Positions 36,938 through 47,231 of a stretch of DNA of 64,000 bases are shown here, piece by piece. How positions within the stretch are numbered: the stretch's first letter is position 1; each line of letters starts with the position of its first letter. Position numbers and translations under genes: made by a program. Source of the stretch: Aureimonas ureilytica (GTDB taxonomy: Bacteria; Pseudomonadota; Alphaproteobacteria; Rhizobiales; Rhizobiaceae); the NCBI RefSeq assembly GCF_001475935.1, contig NZ_LDQA01000016.1:1-64000 (forward strand). The letters run 5' to 3'. The notes below the pieces were generated by a model. That model was given only the letters and a program-made list of their open reading frames with translations, did no database searches and was not told the DNA's origin.

Positions 36938-38458
36938 TTAGGCCTTCCGCCGCCATTTCCCGCCGGGGCGCAGCCGGCGAAACAGCCCGCGCTTGCTGAA
37001 CGGTTCGAACATCTCGTCCGGTCCTTCGGGATCGAGCACCTCGTTGTCGGCCAGCCATTCTTCGATCGACGTCAGTTCTGGCGGCTCGTAGGGGCGCAGA
37101 GACTTGCCGGAATCACGTAACGCTTCGATGGCGGCGATCAGCGAACCGGTTCGCTCGATCTCGGCCGTGACTTCGCTCTGCGATCTGTTCAGATGCTCGC
37201 TCAGAAGATCGTCCCGCAGCGCCCGGATCGTTGAGGCCTTATCGAAATTGCCCGGAAGCGCGGTATCAACCGTCACGTCGCATTCCGTGTCGAGGCGCAT
37301 GGAGCGATTGTTGAGGTTGGACGAACCGACGCGCAGGATGCGGTCATCCACGATCAGGATTTTGGCGTGCACATAGATCGGGTCGCCGCCCTCGGTGAAA
37401 GGGTGGTAGATGCGAAACCGTCCATGCCGGTCATGCCGGCGTAGCACTTCGTGCAATCGCGCGCGCGCCGTATCCATCGCCAGCGGTTCCAGCCAGCCTT
37501 GCGCGGACAGTGGATTGATCAGGACGATCTCGGGGCCGTCCTCCTCATCCAGGCGTTTGGCAATGGCCTCCGCGATCCGTCGCGAGGCGAAATACTGGCT
37601 CTCGGCATAGATCACCCGCCGCGCGGCGGCGATCTGTTCGAGATAGAGGTTCTCGATTTCGAGGATCGGCCCGTGCGACGGATTGGGCGGGCTCGACCGC
37701 GATACGGCCATTCTCACATTCTCGAAATGAGGAACCAAGCGCTCCGGCCAGGGATCGTAGACCCGGCCCAGCGGCTCCATCGGTCGCCCGCCGGCATCGT
37801 GCCACCGATCGCGCGCGACCTGCGCGAGGGCGAGAGCCATCGGCCCGTCCACGGCCGTCGTCGCATCGTGCCATGGCTTGTGCGGTTTGCCGCTGACCAG
37901 CAGACGGCGGGGGTCGTGGTGGATATGGGCGCGCGTGTCCCAGCGTTCCTCGGTCATGTCGATGCCGCCGCAGAAGGCGAGGCTTTCGTCGATGACGACG
38001 ATCTTCTGATGATGGGAGGCGCCGGGCGGGTGCACGCTGTCGAGCTTGGTGTGAATGCGGTGATGGGCCATCCACTTGAAGACGGTCAGCATGGTCGAGC
38101 CGCGCGTCAGCGTCTTCAGAGCTCCCAGGTCCCAGCGCAGAAGGAAGACTTCCAACGCCGGGTTCTGCTCGACCAGCCAATAGATGAAGTCGCCGATCTT
38201 TTCAGGTGCGCGATCCCCGGCGGATCGGCCGAGGCGAATGCGGGCGTCGAAGTCCCAGCCGATCAGCACGATGCGCCGCTTGGCCCGCAACATGGCCGCG
38301 CGCGCATGGGCGAAATAATCATCCGCATCGATGATCAGCGCGGCGCGATGGGCTTCGGCGACACAGAGGCAGTTTTCGAGGGGTCGAAAGGGCGAAACCT
38401 CGGCCTCTCTTGAAAGGGCCGGGGGCGAGGCAGGCGTTTCCGGGGCTCGACCGTGCAT
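36938..38458 (-). CDS. Phospholipase D family protein (two HKD motifs)
   Basis: This 506-residue protein has two HxKxxxxD motifs, HHQKIVVID at about residue 169 and HAKILIVDD at about residue 362. They are followed by GSSNLNNRSMRLDTECDV, which places it with PLD-type transphosphatidylases or hydrolases. It has no clear membrane span, so it is unlike standard cardiolipin synthases and closer to soluble plant-type or effector-like PLD. It may act on phosphatidylcholine or other phospholipids. The long start MHGRAPETP lacks homology for about 25 residues and could be shorter. Confidence 0.87.
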   Translation of the reverse strand: MHGRAPETPASPPALSREAEVSPFRPLENCLCVAEAHRAALIIDADDYFAHARAAMLRAKRRIVLIGWDFDARIRLGRSAGDRAPEKIGDFIYWLVEQNPALEVFLLRWDLGALKTLTRGSTMLTVFKWMAHHRIHTKLDSVHPPGASHHQKIVVIDESLAFCGGIDMTEERWDTRAHIHHDPRRLLVSGKPHKPWHDATTAVDGPMALALAQVARDRWHDAGGRPMEPLGRVYDPWPERLVPHFENVRMAVSRSSPPNPSHGPILEIENLYLEQIAAARRVIYAESQYFASRRIAEAIAKRLDEEDGPEIVLINPLSAQGWLEPLAMDTARARLHEVLRRHDRHGRFRIYHPFTEGGDPIYVHAKILIVDDRILRVGSSNLNNRSMRLDTECDVTVDTALPGNFDKASTIRALRDDLLSEHLNRSQSEVTAEIERTGSLIAAIEALRDSGKSLRPYEPPELTSIEEWLADNEVLDPEGPDEMFEPFSKRGLFRRLRPGGKWRRKA

Positions 38459-38837
38459 GGCGTCCTTCGATGCTTCCAGGCTTTGGGGATCATAGGCTCC
38501 CCGATGTGCAGTCCTATGACGCTCAGGCGCCTAACGGGTTCGTGAGAACATGCGTCACGTTGTCGTTCGGGCAAGCGGTGAGGGCGTCGACCGACGGGGT
38601 TTGAAGAAATCACGCCTGCGTGAACTCATATAATTTCGATTCAGGGGCTGACGATCGGGAAAAGCTCACCATTCTTTTGCTGCATGGCAGCATCAAAGGC
38701 GGTTGACCCCGCATCTCGACGGGCTTGAGTTCCGCCCGGCTTTGACAAACCGACAGCGCTCGACCCGGACGCTTTGATGATCGCTGAGTGGCAGCGATTT
38801 CGCGTTGCGGTCCGGAGCGAAACCGAACGAGGCCTCC
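38459..38837 (+). other. Intergenic region between PLD and MscS genes, nothing assigned
   Basis: This gap of about 380 bases separates two divergent genes. Short frames occur on both strands, but none has a ribosome site with protein-like sequence. It must hold both promoters. I cannot point to a specific one. Confidence 0.5.
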
Positions 38838-41138
38838 TTGCAGAAGCTCTTCGCCGCGATCGCAACGCTTTGCCTGTTTCTTGCGACACTCGGCTTCCCA
38901 TCGACGGCATGGGCCCAAATCCCCGCCATCCCCGGACTCACGACGGCCGCAGCGTCCAAATCGGAAACCGCCGCCAGCGCGGAGACGAATCTTCAGGCCG
39001 ATCGTGACGCCCTCCAGAGGGTGATCGGCCTCTTGTCCGACGATACGAGGCGGGCCGCACTTCTGAACGAATTGCGCTCGGTGGAGAGCGCGTTGGATAC
39101 CAACTCTTCTGGCACGGCCGACGCTGGCAAGGCGACCGGCGCGCCCGCCGAGGCGCCGGCGAAGGACGAGGCCGCGCCGATCATCGGCGACAAGGGCTTG
39201 ATCGGCGCAATCTCCTCCAGCCTCGCGGAAAGCGGGCAGGGCATGGAAGCCACCAGCCTCGGCGCTCCCGTGGAAGAAAAGCTCGGTCGCGCAGTGGATG
39301 AGCTTCAGGCGCGCATCGACAGCTCGCTTGGTGGGCAGGCCACGATCGACTTCCTTCAATGGGCTCTGCCGGGCGCCGCTGTGGTCATCGGCCTTGTTCT
39401 TATCCTGTTTCGCAACAACTGGCTGCGACGCCATCGCGAGTTGCAACAACGGCCGGGGGGCACGGCCTTCCAGATTGCGCGCGCCATCGCGAAATGCGTT
39501 CCGTTCGGCCTCATTCCGCTGTTTCTAGTGGTGGCTGCGGCCTCTGGCTGGGCGGCTGCCTTCGCGCCCTCCTGGCAAGACGGGCGTTTGTTCCTGGCGC
39601 TTTTCTCGCCGCTCTTCGCCGCGCTCGCGACGCGCCAGATTCTCTACTATCTCCTGATGGCGCTGGGGCCTTCTCGGGGTTGGCGTCTCGTCGGATATGC
39701 GCAGCGGCGGCTTTTGGGTTGGGTCGGCCTTCTCGCGGCCTTGGCGGCGACGGCGGGCGTGCTGCGCGAGTTCTCGCTGCGGGTGGTCGTGGGCTTCGAC
39801 GTGGCAGACGTCGCCTCGCTGCTGATCGACCTCGGCCTCGCCGTGCTGACGGCGGCCTTCATCATGCGCCATCGCCTGACAGTGCGTAGCCTTCTGATCC
39901 GAGGCCACCGCGACCGGGAGGGGCAGGACCATTCGTCCGGCATCTTCTCGTCGGCCTTCCATGCTCTCGCGGCATCCTGGCATCTGGTCGCACTGGCCTT
40001 CGTCGTCGCCAATGTCGTCGCGCGCATCACCGGCACGGGCAACGGCCAATTCATTCTCGAAAGCTCGGGCGCGCTACTCTACATCTTCGGCGGCCTTGCC
40101 CTGCTGGCGGTCGCCAATGCCGGCTTCAAGCGCATGGCGGACAGCATAGGCCGTGGGCGTGTGACGTTGCGCAGCGCCATCATGCTGCGCTATCTCGATA
40201 TTTTCCACCTCCTCTTCCAGATCGCCGTGGCGGCCTTCGTTCTGGTGCAGGCGGTCGATGTCTGGGGGTTCGATCTCGCCGGCTGGCTCGGCTCGGAGCG
40301 GGGGCAGCGTTTCCTGCGCCCTGCCTTGTCGCTGGTCCTCGTGCCGGCCGTGATCTATGCGATCTGGACGACGATCGACACGGCCGTCACGCATTCGCTT
40401 CAGCCGACCGACAGCCGAGGCCGAACGCGGAACCGCTCGGGCCGCATTCGCACGCTTCTGCCTCTCCTGCGCAATCTCGTCTTCGTCGTCCTGTCGGTCG
40501 TCACGGTGATTGCCATGCTCGCCAATATCGGTGTGGACGTCACGCCGCTTCTGGCCGGCGCGGGCGTCATCGGCCTGGCCTTCTCTTTCGGCGCGCAGCA
40601 GCTCGTGCAGGATGTCATCACCGGCTTCTTCATCATCTTCGAGGACACGATCGCGGTGGGCGATGTCATCTCGACGGGAGATCGGACGGGCACGGTCGAG
40701 GGCCTGACGATTCGCACCGTGCGCATCCGCGACGGAAACGGGGCGCTTCATTCCGTGCCCTTCAGCCAGATCAAGGCCTTGCAGAACAATTCGCGCGGCT
40801 TCGGCATCTTTCCGCTCAACGTTTCCATCGCCTTCGGCGCAGACGTGGACCGGACCATGGAGATCATGCAGGAGGTCGGCCGCGATCTCCTGACGGACGC
40901 GACCTATGGGGACATGATGCTGGCGCCGATCGAGATGTGGGGCGTGGACGGATTCACGCGGGAGGGCGTGGTGATCAAGGGCGCGATCCGCTGCAAGCCG
41001 CTCCAGCAATGGGGGGTCGGACGCGAGTTCAATCGACGGCTGAAGCGCCGACTGGATGACGAGCATATCCGCTTCTTCGCGGCGGAGCAGCGCATCGCCG
41101 TCCACGACGATCAATCGCTGCGCGTCGTCGCCAACTGA
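38838..41138 (+). CDS. MscS-family mechanosensitive channel (large form)
   Basis: This 766-residue membrane protein has a signal peptide (QKLFAAIATLCLFLATLGF ... AWA|QI), a periplasmic helical region of about 150 residues, roughly ten further hydrophobic segments and a C-terminal MscS domain (LLAGAGVIGLAFSFGAQQLV, FFIIFEDTIAVGDVI, VEGLTIRTVRIRDGNG, VPFSQIKALQNNSRG). It releases solutes on osmotic downshock. There is no usable ATG. TTG 38838 is chosen because GAGG lies five bases before it and the signal peptide starts there. An earlier TTG at 38805 is less likely. Confidence 0.88.
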   Translation: MQKLFAAIATLCLFLATLGFPSTAWAQIPAIPGLTTAAASKSETAASAETNLQADRDALQRVIGLLSDDTRRAALLNELRSVESALDTNSSGTADAGKATGAPAEAPAKDEAAPIIGDKGLIGAISSSLAESGQGMEATSLGAPVEEKLGRAVDELQARIDSSLGGQATIDFLQWALPGAAVVIGLVLILFRNNWLRRHRELQQRPGGTAFQIARAIAKCVPFGLIPLFLVVAAASGWAAAFAPSWQDGRLFLALFSPLFAALATRQILYYLLMALGPSRGWRLVGYAQRRLLGWVGLLAALAATAGVLREFSLRVVVGFDVADVASLLIDLGLAVLTAAFIMRHRLTVRSLLIRGHRDREGQDHSSGIFSSAFHALAASWHLVALAFVVANVVARITGTGNGQFILESSGALLYIFGGLALLAVANAGFKRMADSIGRGRVTLRSAIMLRYLDIFHLLFQIAVAAFVLVQAVDVWGFDLAGWLGSERGQRFLRPALSLVLVPAVIYAIWTTIDTAVTHSLQPTDSRGRTRNRSGRIRTLLPLLRNLVFVVLSVVTVIAMLANIGVDVTPLLAGAGVIGLAFSFGAQQLVQDVITGFFIIFEDTIAVGDVISTGDRTGTVEGLTIRTVRIRDGNGALHSVPFSQIKALQNNSRGFGIFPLNVSIAFGADVDRTMEIMQEVGRDLLTDATYGDMMLAPIEMWGVDGFTREGVVIKGAIRCKPLQQWGVGREFNRRLKRRLDDEHIRFFAAEQRIAVHDDQSLRVVAN

Positions 41139-41150
41139 CCGAGAGCGCCG

Positions 41151-42194
41151 TCAGGCGGATTCGCGAAGCACCATCTGCGAGGGGAGGAGCACGTGCTCCT
41201 CTTCCGCGGCGTCCAGGTCGGGATCGCCTTCCCGCTCGGCGGCGATCTTGCGCAGGAGGATAGCCATGGCTCGCCCGCCGATCTCGCTATAGTTCTGCGC
41301 CACCGTGGTCAGCGGCGGACTGGCGAAGCGCGAGAGCGGATGATCGTCATGCCCGGCGATCCGCAACGCGCTGTCGCCCTCGTGCCCGACCTTCACTCCG
41401 GCCTTCCAAGCGGCGGACAGCGCTCCGAAGGCGACGCGATCATTGGCGCAGAGGAGGGTCGAAGTCGGAAACCCGTCCTCGCGCAGGATGCGCGACACCT
41501 CGTCAAAGCCGAAGCTTTCGAAATCCCAAGTCAGCTCGACGCTGATCGGCACGACATGAGGCTGGAGCCCCAACCGATCCATGGCTTCGATATAGGCGAG
41601 GCGGCGGTTGGAGGCGTTGCTGTTGACCTCTGGCATACCGAGAAAGCAGGGCGGCGTGCCGGAGCGGCAGAGATAATCCACCATGATCTGAAACGAGCGA
41701 CGATTGTCGGTCCCGACGAAGGCCGTACCCTCATCCAGCGGCAAGTCCACATAGACGAGCGGGATCGAGGCGGAGAAGCGCTCCAGCGCCGCAGCGCGGG
41801 AATGAAGCCCCAGCGGCGCGACCACGGCCCCCGCGACGTTCATCGACGTCAGCGTTTCCAGAGCGCGCTCTTCCAGTTCCGGGTCGCCATCCGACGAGAG
41901 GACGAAGGTGAGGTAGCCTTCCTCCCGCGCGATCGCTTCCACGCGCCGGGTCAGGGCGTTGTAGAACGGGTCGGCAGATGTCGGAATGAGCATTCCGATG
42001 ATATTGGAGCGGCGACGATTCAGGTTGACCGCGAACATATTCGGCCGAAATCCGGATTCGCGGATGGCCGCTTCAATCATCTCGCGCGTCTTGCGGCGAA
42101 CCGAATTGGGGTCATTGAAATATTTGGAGACGGTCGGACGTGACAGGCCGACGAATACGGAAAAATCCTCCATCGTCCTGACCGGCCTGTCCAT
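41151..42194 (-). CDS. LacI-family transcriptional regulator of the polyol cluster
   Basis: This 347-residue repressor has an N-terminal HTH (VRTMEDFSVFVGLSRPTVSK, NDPNSVRRKTREMIEAA) and a periplasmic-binding-like effector domain (IIGMLIPTSADPFYNAL, VAGAVVAPLGL, STLLCANDRVAFGA). ATG 42194 has AAAGGAC and AGAGGA before it. The 30 upstream codons in frame have no family match. It is the last gene on the minus strand after smoEFGK, smoS and the alcohol dehydrogenase, and probably binds the smoE/kinase divergent promoter with a polyol as inducer. Confidence 0.88.
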   Translation of the reverse strand: MDRPVRTMEDFSVFVGLSRPTVSKYFNDPNSVRRKTREMIEAAIRESGFRPNMFAVNLNRRRSNIIGMLIPTSADPFYNALTRRVEAIAREEGYLTFVLSSDGDPELEERALETLTSMNVAGAVVAPLGLHSRAAALERFSASIPLVYVDLPLDEGTAFVGTDNRRSFQIMVDYLCRSGTPPCFLGMPEVNSNASNRRLAYIEAMDRLGLQPHVVPISVELTWDFESFGFDEVSRILREDGFPTSTLLCANDRVAFGALSAAWKAGVKVGHEGDSALRIAGHDDHPLSRFASPPLTTVAQNYSEIGGRAMAILLRKIAAEREGDPDLDAAEEEHVLLPSQMVLRESA

Positions 42195-42295
42195 TCCTCT
42201 GTCCTTTCCGACCGGTGCTCTCGGCTCCGGTCCATGCCCATAGGCCCCCCGTCTCGATCCACACAGACGCGCCGTCTCCGTCAAGACGCGATCGA

Positions 42296-43306
42296 TCAGC
42301 CTGCCGCGAACTGAACCTTCATGGTGGCTGCGGATGCGCCGCCTTTCTCGAAAAAGGGCAGCATCTCAGCCATGGGCAAGCGGTGCGAAACGAGCCGCGC
42401 CATGGTTCCGTCATCGGCTTGGAGAAGCGTCAAGGCGTCTTGGATCTGGCCATTCAGCGAATGCGAGCCGCAGAGGCGGAGTTGCCGTCGGAATATTTCG
42501 AAGGGCGAGATGGCGATGCGCGCCTCCGGCGCACAGACGCCGAAGAACAGGACGGTCCCGCCATCGCTCGCATAATCGATCAGGCTCTCGGCAACGCCCG
42601 CGACGCCGGTCGCATCCGCCACGAAATCGAAGCCCTGCCGTTGTCCTTTCAGCTGATCCGAGCCGGAAGGCAGGGCGGCGAGGCCGAGACTGTCGGCGAA
42701 GGCGAGACGGGATTCGTTGAGATCGGCCACCGACACCGTTTCGACGCCGCGTGCCTTCAGCGCAAGCGCGAGCAGAAGGCCGATCGGGCCGGCACCGACG
42801 ACGAGGGCCTTCTCCGGGCGTCGCGGATCGCTTTCGAATCCTGATGCGCCCAGTCCGTTGAGGACACAGGCGAGCGGCTCGGCGAGCGCCGCCCGATCGA
42901 ACGGAAGCGAGCCGATCGGATGCAGATGCTTGGCTCTTACGACGCTGAATTCGGCAAAGCCACCGTCATGCGTGACGCCATAGGCCTTCAGATCGGTGCA
43001 GAGATTGGTGAGACCCCGCCGGCAAGCCCGGCAGGTGCCGCAAGGAATGTTCGGATCGACAGCTACCCGGTCGCCTACCGACACGCCGGTCACGTCGTCG
43101 GCTACCGCTTCCACGATCCCGGCATATTCATGCCCCGGCACGACAGGAAAGGCGCTCGAACCGTAACGACCATGGAGCACGTCGATGTCGGTATGGCAGA
43201 GGCCGGATGCCATGACGCGGATCAGCGCATGGCCGGGCTGGAGTTCGGGCTCGGCCAAGTCGGCGAAGCGCGCCTCGCCTTTGCCGACGAAATGAATGGC
43301 CTTCAT
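42296..43306 (-). CDS. Zinc-dependent medium-chain (polyol) dehydrogenase
   Basis: This 336-residue MDR protein has catalytic-zinc residues in SGLCHTDIDVLHGRYG and GHEYAGIVE, the structural-zinc cysteines in CGTCRACRRGLTNLC and the Rossmann motif VVGAGPIGLLLALAL. It groups broadly with sorbitol, xylitol, arabinitol and threonine dehydrogenases. In this operon it probably oxidises a second polyol, or a different hydroxyl, next to SmoS. Start ATG 43306 gives MKAIHFVG. The longer frame start upstream is not supported. Confidence 0.88.
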   Translation of the reverse strand: MKAIHFVGKGEARFADLAEPELQPGHALIRVMASGLCHTDIDVLHGRYGSSAFPVVPGHEYAGIVEAVADDVTGVSVGDRVAVDPNIPCGTCRACRRGLTNLCTDLKAYGVTHDGGFAEFSVVRAKHLHPIGSLPFDRAALAEPLACVLNGLGASGFESDPRRPEKALVVGAGPIGLLLALALKARGVETVSVADLNESRLAFADSLGLAALPSGSDQLKGQRQGFDFVADATGVAGVAESLIDYASDGGTVLFFGVCAPEARIAISPFEIFRRQLRLCGSHSLNGQIQDALTLLQADDGTMARLVSHRLPMAEMLPFFEKGGASAATMKVQFAAG

Positions 43307-43373
43307 GGGATCGACCTTGGGAACGCTTTGAGAGGAGGCGTGCCGACGCGCGTGCGCCGGCACACCGCGAGCT

Positions 43374-44144
43374 TCAGCTCATCCAGTTGCCGCCGTCGAC
43401 ATTGTAGGTCTGGGCGAGAATGTAGTCGCTGTCGGCCGAAGCCAGGAACACGGCAAGGCCCTTGATATCGTCGGGCGTTGCGAAGCGGCCGATGGGCACC
43501 GACTTGGCGACCTGCGCCTTTTTCTCGCCGGGCGCGAGCCCTTCCCACTTGGCGAACTCCGCATCCACCACTTCCCAATGCTCGCCATCCACCACGCCGG
43601 GCGCGATCGCGTTCACATTGATGCCGTGCTTCACGAGAGCCAGCGCTGCGGATTGCGTGGCGGAGATGACCGCGGCCTTGGAGGCGCAGTAGAGCGTCAC
43701 CAGCGCTTCGCCGCGCCGTCCCGCCTGGCTCGCCATATTGATGATCTTGCCGCCGCGACCCCGCTGGATCATGACGTTGGAGACCGCCTTCATCATGAAG
43801 AGCGGCCCCTTCAGGTTGATGTCGAAGACGCGCTCGTAGCTCTCTTCGGTGATGGCGTTGATCGGCGCCATGTCGAAGATCGCGGCATTGTTGACGAGAA
43901 TGTCGATGCCGCCGAACTCGGCATCGACTTCGGCAACGAGTTTTTCGATCTCCTCGACCTTGGTGACATCCAGCGCCTTGGCCGTTGCGGCCGGGCCGAT
44001 TCCGGCAGCCGCCGTGCGAGCGCGCTCGATATTGATATCGGCGATAACGACCTTGGCGCCTTCCTTGACGAAGGCTTCGGCGAAGCCGAGGCCGATGCCA
44101 CGCGCGCCGCCGGTGATGAGGGCGATCTTGTTCTGAAGTCTCAT
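43374..44144 (-). CDS. smoS: Sorbitol/galactitol dehydrogenase SmoS-like (SDR)
   Basis: This 256-residue short-chain dehydrogenase has the NAD motif TGGARGIG (about residues 11-18), NNAA, catalytic Ser in INMASQAGRRGEALV and the YCASK motif. It ends YNVDGGNWMS, which closely matches SmoS of Rhodobacter and the galactitol/sorbitol dehydrogenases of rhizobia. These oxidise D-sorbitol to D-fructose and galactitol to tagatose. It lies 34 bases after the ATPase gene in the smo operon. Confidence 0.92.
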   Translation of the reverse strand: MRLQNKIALITGGARGIGLGFAEAFVKEGAKVVIADINIERARTAAAGIGPAATAKALDVTKVEEIEKLVAEVDAEFGGIDILVNNAAIFDMAPINAITEESYERVFDINLKGPLFMMKAVSNVMIQRGRGGKIINMASQAGRRGEALVTLYCASKAAVISATQSAALALVKHGINVNAIAPGVVDGEHWEVVDAEFAKWEGLAPGEKKAQVAKSVPIGRFATPDDIKGLAVFLASADSDYILAQTYNVDGGNWMS

Positions 44145-44178
44145 GGAATATTCCCTGGGAGAAGGGCTTGGGGAGGAG

Positions 44179-45303
44179 TCAGCGGACGGCTTTGGGGATC
44201 GATCCGGCTAGCGCATGGCGATGGAGCCGGGGCAGGGCGTGGCCATTGCCGTCGAAGAGATGAGCCGCGTTGGGGTCGAAGCTGAGCTGCACGGTCTCGT
44301 GCAGACGCGCCGTGCTGTCGCCGCCCGCCTCCGCGATGATCAGGTCGCCATTGCCGGCCTGGATGTAAAGATAGGTCTGGCCGCCGAGCCGTTCGATCAC
44401 GACGATCTCGCCGGGCAGCATGGCTTGCCCGCCGGGAGAGAGATGCTCCGGCCGGATGCCGAGCTGGAGCTTCTCGCCGGGCCTAGCCCCTTCGCCAAAG
44501 ACGGGCACCTGCAGCGTCGCGCCCGAAAGAAGGCGCACCGTGACGCCCTCCGGTCCGGTGCTCACGACCTCGCAGTCGAGGAAATTCATCTTCGGGGAGC
44601 CGATGAAGCCCGCGACGAAACGGTTGACCGGGTGATGATAGAGTTCCAGCGGGGTGCCCACCTGCTCGATCCGCCCGTCGCGCAAGACGACGATCTTGTC
44701 GGCCAAGGTCATGGCCTCGACCTGATCGTGCGTGACATAGATCATGGTCGCATTGAGCCGCTCGTGCAGGCGCGAGAGCTCGATGCGCATCTGGACGCGC
44801 AGCGCTGCGTCGAGGTTGGAGAGCGGCTCGTCGAACAGAAAGACCTTGGGCTCTCGCACCATGGCGCGGCCGATGGCGACGCGCTGGCGCTGGCCGCCGG
44901 ACAGCGCCTTGGGCTTGCGGTCGAGATAGGGCTCCAGCTGAAGAAGGCGGGCGACGTCCTGAACCTTGCGATCCTGCTCGGCCTTGGGAACCTTGGCGAG
45001 CTTCAGCGCGAAGGCCATGTTCTCGCGAACGCTCATATGCGGATACAGCGCGTAGGTCTGGAACACCATCGCTAGGCCGCGCTCGTCGGGCGGGATGTCG
45101 TTCGCACGCTTGCCGTCGATGTCGAGATCGCCTTCGGTGATCTCTTCCAGCCCCGCGATCATGCGCAAAAGCGTGGACTTTCCGCAGCCGGACGGCCCGA
45201 CGAAGACGACGAATTCGCGGTCTGCGATGTCGAGATTCACGCCCTTGATGACGTCCACCGCCGCGAAGGACTTCTTGACGTTCCGAAGGTGCAAAGTGGC
45301 CAT
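44179..45303 (-). CDS. smoK: Polyol ABC transporter ATP-binding protein (SmoK/UgpC type)
   Basis: This 374-residue MalK-type ATPase has Walker [10 protein letters not shown], signature [15 protein letters not shown], Walker [13 protein letters not shown]-loop [12 protein letters not shown], and a C-terminal TOBE/OB regulatory domain from about residue 240. ATG 45303 starts [13 protein letters not shown], the standard family opening. The open frame continues upstream to 45816 but only as antiparallel shadow of the permease. It powers SmoEFG. Confidence 0.93.
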   Translation of the reverse strand: MATLHLRNVKKSFAAVDVIKGVNLDIADREFVVFVGPSGCGKSTLLRMIAGLEEITEGDLDIDGKRANDIPPDERGLAMVFQTYALYPHMSVRENMAFALKLAKVPKAEQDRKVQDVARLLQLEPYLDRKPKALSGGQRQRVAIGRAMVREPKVFLFDEPLSNLDAALRVQMRIELSRLHERLNATMIYVTHDQVEAMTLADKIVVLRDGRIEQVGTPLELYHHPVNRFVAGFIGSPKMNFLDCEVVSTGPEGVTVRLLSGATLQVPVFGEGARPGEKLQLGIRPEHLSPGGQAMLPGEIVVIERLGGQTYLYIQAGNGDLIIAEAGGDSTARLHETVQLSFDPNAAHLFDGNGHALPRLHRHALAGSIPKAVR

Positions 45304-45314
45304 GGGGAACTTCC

Positions 45315-46142
45315 TTACTTGACGGCGCCGAAGGTGAGGCCGCGCACGAGCTGGCGCTGCGTCATCCAGCCGAAGACGAGAATGGGGGCGACGGCGAGGG
45401 CGGAGGCCGCCGAAAGCTTGGCCCAGAAGAGGCCCTCGGGCGAGGAGAAGGAGGCGATGAAGGCCGTCAGCGGAGCCGCGTTCGAGGCCGTCAGGTTGAG
45501 GCTCCAGAAGGCTTCGTTCCAGCAGAGAATCGTGGAGAGAAGCGCTGTGGACGCGATGCCCGGCAGGGTCAGCGGCAGGAGGAGATGGCGCATCTGATCC
45601 TTGAACTTGGCGCCATCCATGCGCCCCGCCTCCAGGATCTCGTGCGGTACTTCCTTGAAGAAGGAATAGAGCATCCAGACCACGATCGGCAGGTTCGACA
45701 GGGTGAAGACGATGATGAGGCCGAGCCGCGAGTCGAGAAGCCCCGTGTCGCGGAACAGGAGATAGATCGGCACGAGGACGCCGACCGCCGGGAGCATCTT
45801 GGTCGAGAGCATCCACAGAAGCAGATTCTTGGTTTTCGGGCCGGGATAGAAGGCGGCCGCATAGGCGGCGGGAACGGCGATGGCGAGCGAGACGACCGTC
45901 GCGCCGATGCTTTCGATCACGCTGTTCATGGCATAGCGCATGTAGTCGGCGCGCTGGTTCACGGCGGCGAAATTCTCCAGCGTCGGCTCGAAGAAGAATT
46001 TCGGCGGCGTCGCCACGGCATCGATCTCGGTCTTGAAGGCGGCGAGCGCCATCCAGAAGATCGGGAAGAACATCAGCAGCGCCGCTGCCCAGCCGACCAC
46101 ACCGGCCCAGAATGTCGCGCGGCTCGCACGTCGTTTGGCCAT
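45315..46142 (-). CDS. smoG: Polyol ABC transporter permease (SmoG/MalG type)
   Basis: This 275-residue inner-membrane protein has six spans and the coupling loop [20 protein letters not shown]. It begins [12 protein letters not shown] at ATG 46142. With SmoF it forms the channel. The gene is 11 bases from both its neighbours, which points to one transcript. Confidence 0.92.
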   Translation of the reverse strand: MAKRRASRATFWAGVVGWAAALLMFFPIFWMALAAFKTEIDAVATPPKFFFEPTLENFAAVNQRADYMRYAMNSVIESIGATVVSLAIAVPAAYAAAFYPGPKTKNLLLWMLSTKMLPAVGVLVPIYLLFRDTGLLDSRLGLIIVFTLSNLPIVVWMLYSFFKEVPHEILEAGRMDGAKFKDQMRHLLLPLTLPGIASTALLSTILCWNEAFWSLNLTASNAAPLTAFIASFSSPEGLFWAKLSAASALAVAPILVFGWMTQRQLVRGLTFGAVK

Positions 46143-46153
46143 GGATCGCGCTC

Positions 46154-47044
46154 CTAGTTTTCGAGGTTGCGGGCGACGGTGCGGATCAGCACCGCGGCGA
46201 CGACATTGGCGAGAAGGATGGCGACCACGCCCCCAGCGGAGGCTCCGCCGATGTCCCACTGAAGAAGGGCCTTCAGGTAGATGAAATAGGTGAGGGTGGT
46301 GGTCGCGGAGCCCGGGCCGCCCGATGTCGTGACCTGAATTTCGGCGAAGACCGACAGAAGGAAGATCGTCTCGATCATCACCACGACGGAGATCGGCCGC
46401 AGGAGATGAGGCAGGATGATGTGGCGGAACATCACCAGCCCGCGCGCGCCGTCGAGCCTCGCCGCCTCCATCTGCTCGCGGTCGAGCGACTGCATCGCCG
46501 TCATCAGAATGAGCGTGGCGAAGGGGACCCATTGCCATGCCACGATCATGATCAGCGACAGCATCGGATATTGGACAAACCAGTCGATGGGCGTCAGCCC
46601 GACGCTGCGAAAGATCGCGGCGAAGAAGCCGTTCACCGGGTGCATCAGGAGGTTCTTCCAGATCAGCGCGGCGACGGTCGGCATGACGAAGAAGGGCGCG
46701 ATGACCAGCAGGCGCGCGATGCCGCGTCCCTTGAAGTCCTGATCGAAGACGACGGCCAGCAGCGTCCCGAAGACGACGGTCAGCGCCAGAACCGAGCCGG
46801 TCATGATCAGCGTATTGGCGATCGCGTTCCAGAGCCCGGCGCTCTTCAGGAGAAAGCGATAGTTCGAAATACCCGCAAAGCCCGTCAGGAATGGGTTCAG
46901 AAGATTATAATGCTGGAACGAGAACCACAGCGTCATCGCCAGTGGGACGATCATCCAGGCGAGAAGAAGGACGACCGACGGCGCGAGAAGCGGCCCGGTT
47001 CGAACGGCGCGTCTGGATCGACCAGCGGCAGCGACGGCGCTCAT
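46154..47044 (-). CDS. smoF: Polyol ABC transporter permease (SmoF/MalF type)
   Basis: This 296-residue permease has six hydrophobic spans, MalF-type loop [19 protein letters not shown] and the segment [19 protein letters not shown]. It follows the binding-protein gene after a 187-base gap that contains a 10-bp hairpin. Confidence 0.92.
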   Translation of the reverse strand: MSAVAAAGRSRRAVRTGPLLAPSVVLLLAWMIVPLAMTLWFSFQHYNLLNPFLTGFAGISNYRFLLKSAGLWNAIANTLIMTGSVLALTVVFGTLLAVVFDQDFKGRGIARLLVIAPFFVMPTVAALIWKNLLMHPVNGFFAAIFRSVGLTPIDWFVQYPMLSLIMIVAWQWVPFATLILMTAMQSLDREQMEAARLDGARGLVMFRHIILPHLLRPISVVVMIETIFLLSVFAEIQVTTSGGPGSATTTLTYFIYLKALLQWDIGGASAGGVVAILLANVVAAVLIRTVARNLEN

Positions 47045-47200
47045 GATCGGTTCTCCCTCGAAACGAAAGGCTTGGCCATCCGATCACCAACCCATGCGGG
47101 GTTCGCGGTCGACACGGCAGTCGCCGAACGCAGCTCGGACATCCGGGGCGAGCCCGGAGTTCAACGAACAGCCTCGACACAGGCGGATAAGGGTGATGGA

Positions 47201-47224
47201 GGGCCGGCCTCGAAAGGCCGGCCC
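47201..47224 (-). terminator. Perfect 10-bp hairpin between smoE and smoF
   Basis: GGGCCGGCCT and AGGCCGGCCC form a 10-bp stem with a 4-base loop (TTCG on the transcribed minus strand), seven bases after the smoE stop. No T run follows. It is better read as a stabilising or processing hairpin that favours smoE mRNA. Confidence 0.75.
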
Positions 47225-47231
47225 GATCCGC

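Noticed and set aside
38335-38613. 92-residue minus-strand frame upstream of the PLD gene
   Set aside because: It is Arg/Pro-rich, overlaps the PLD start in another frame and has no ribosome site.
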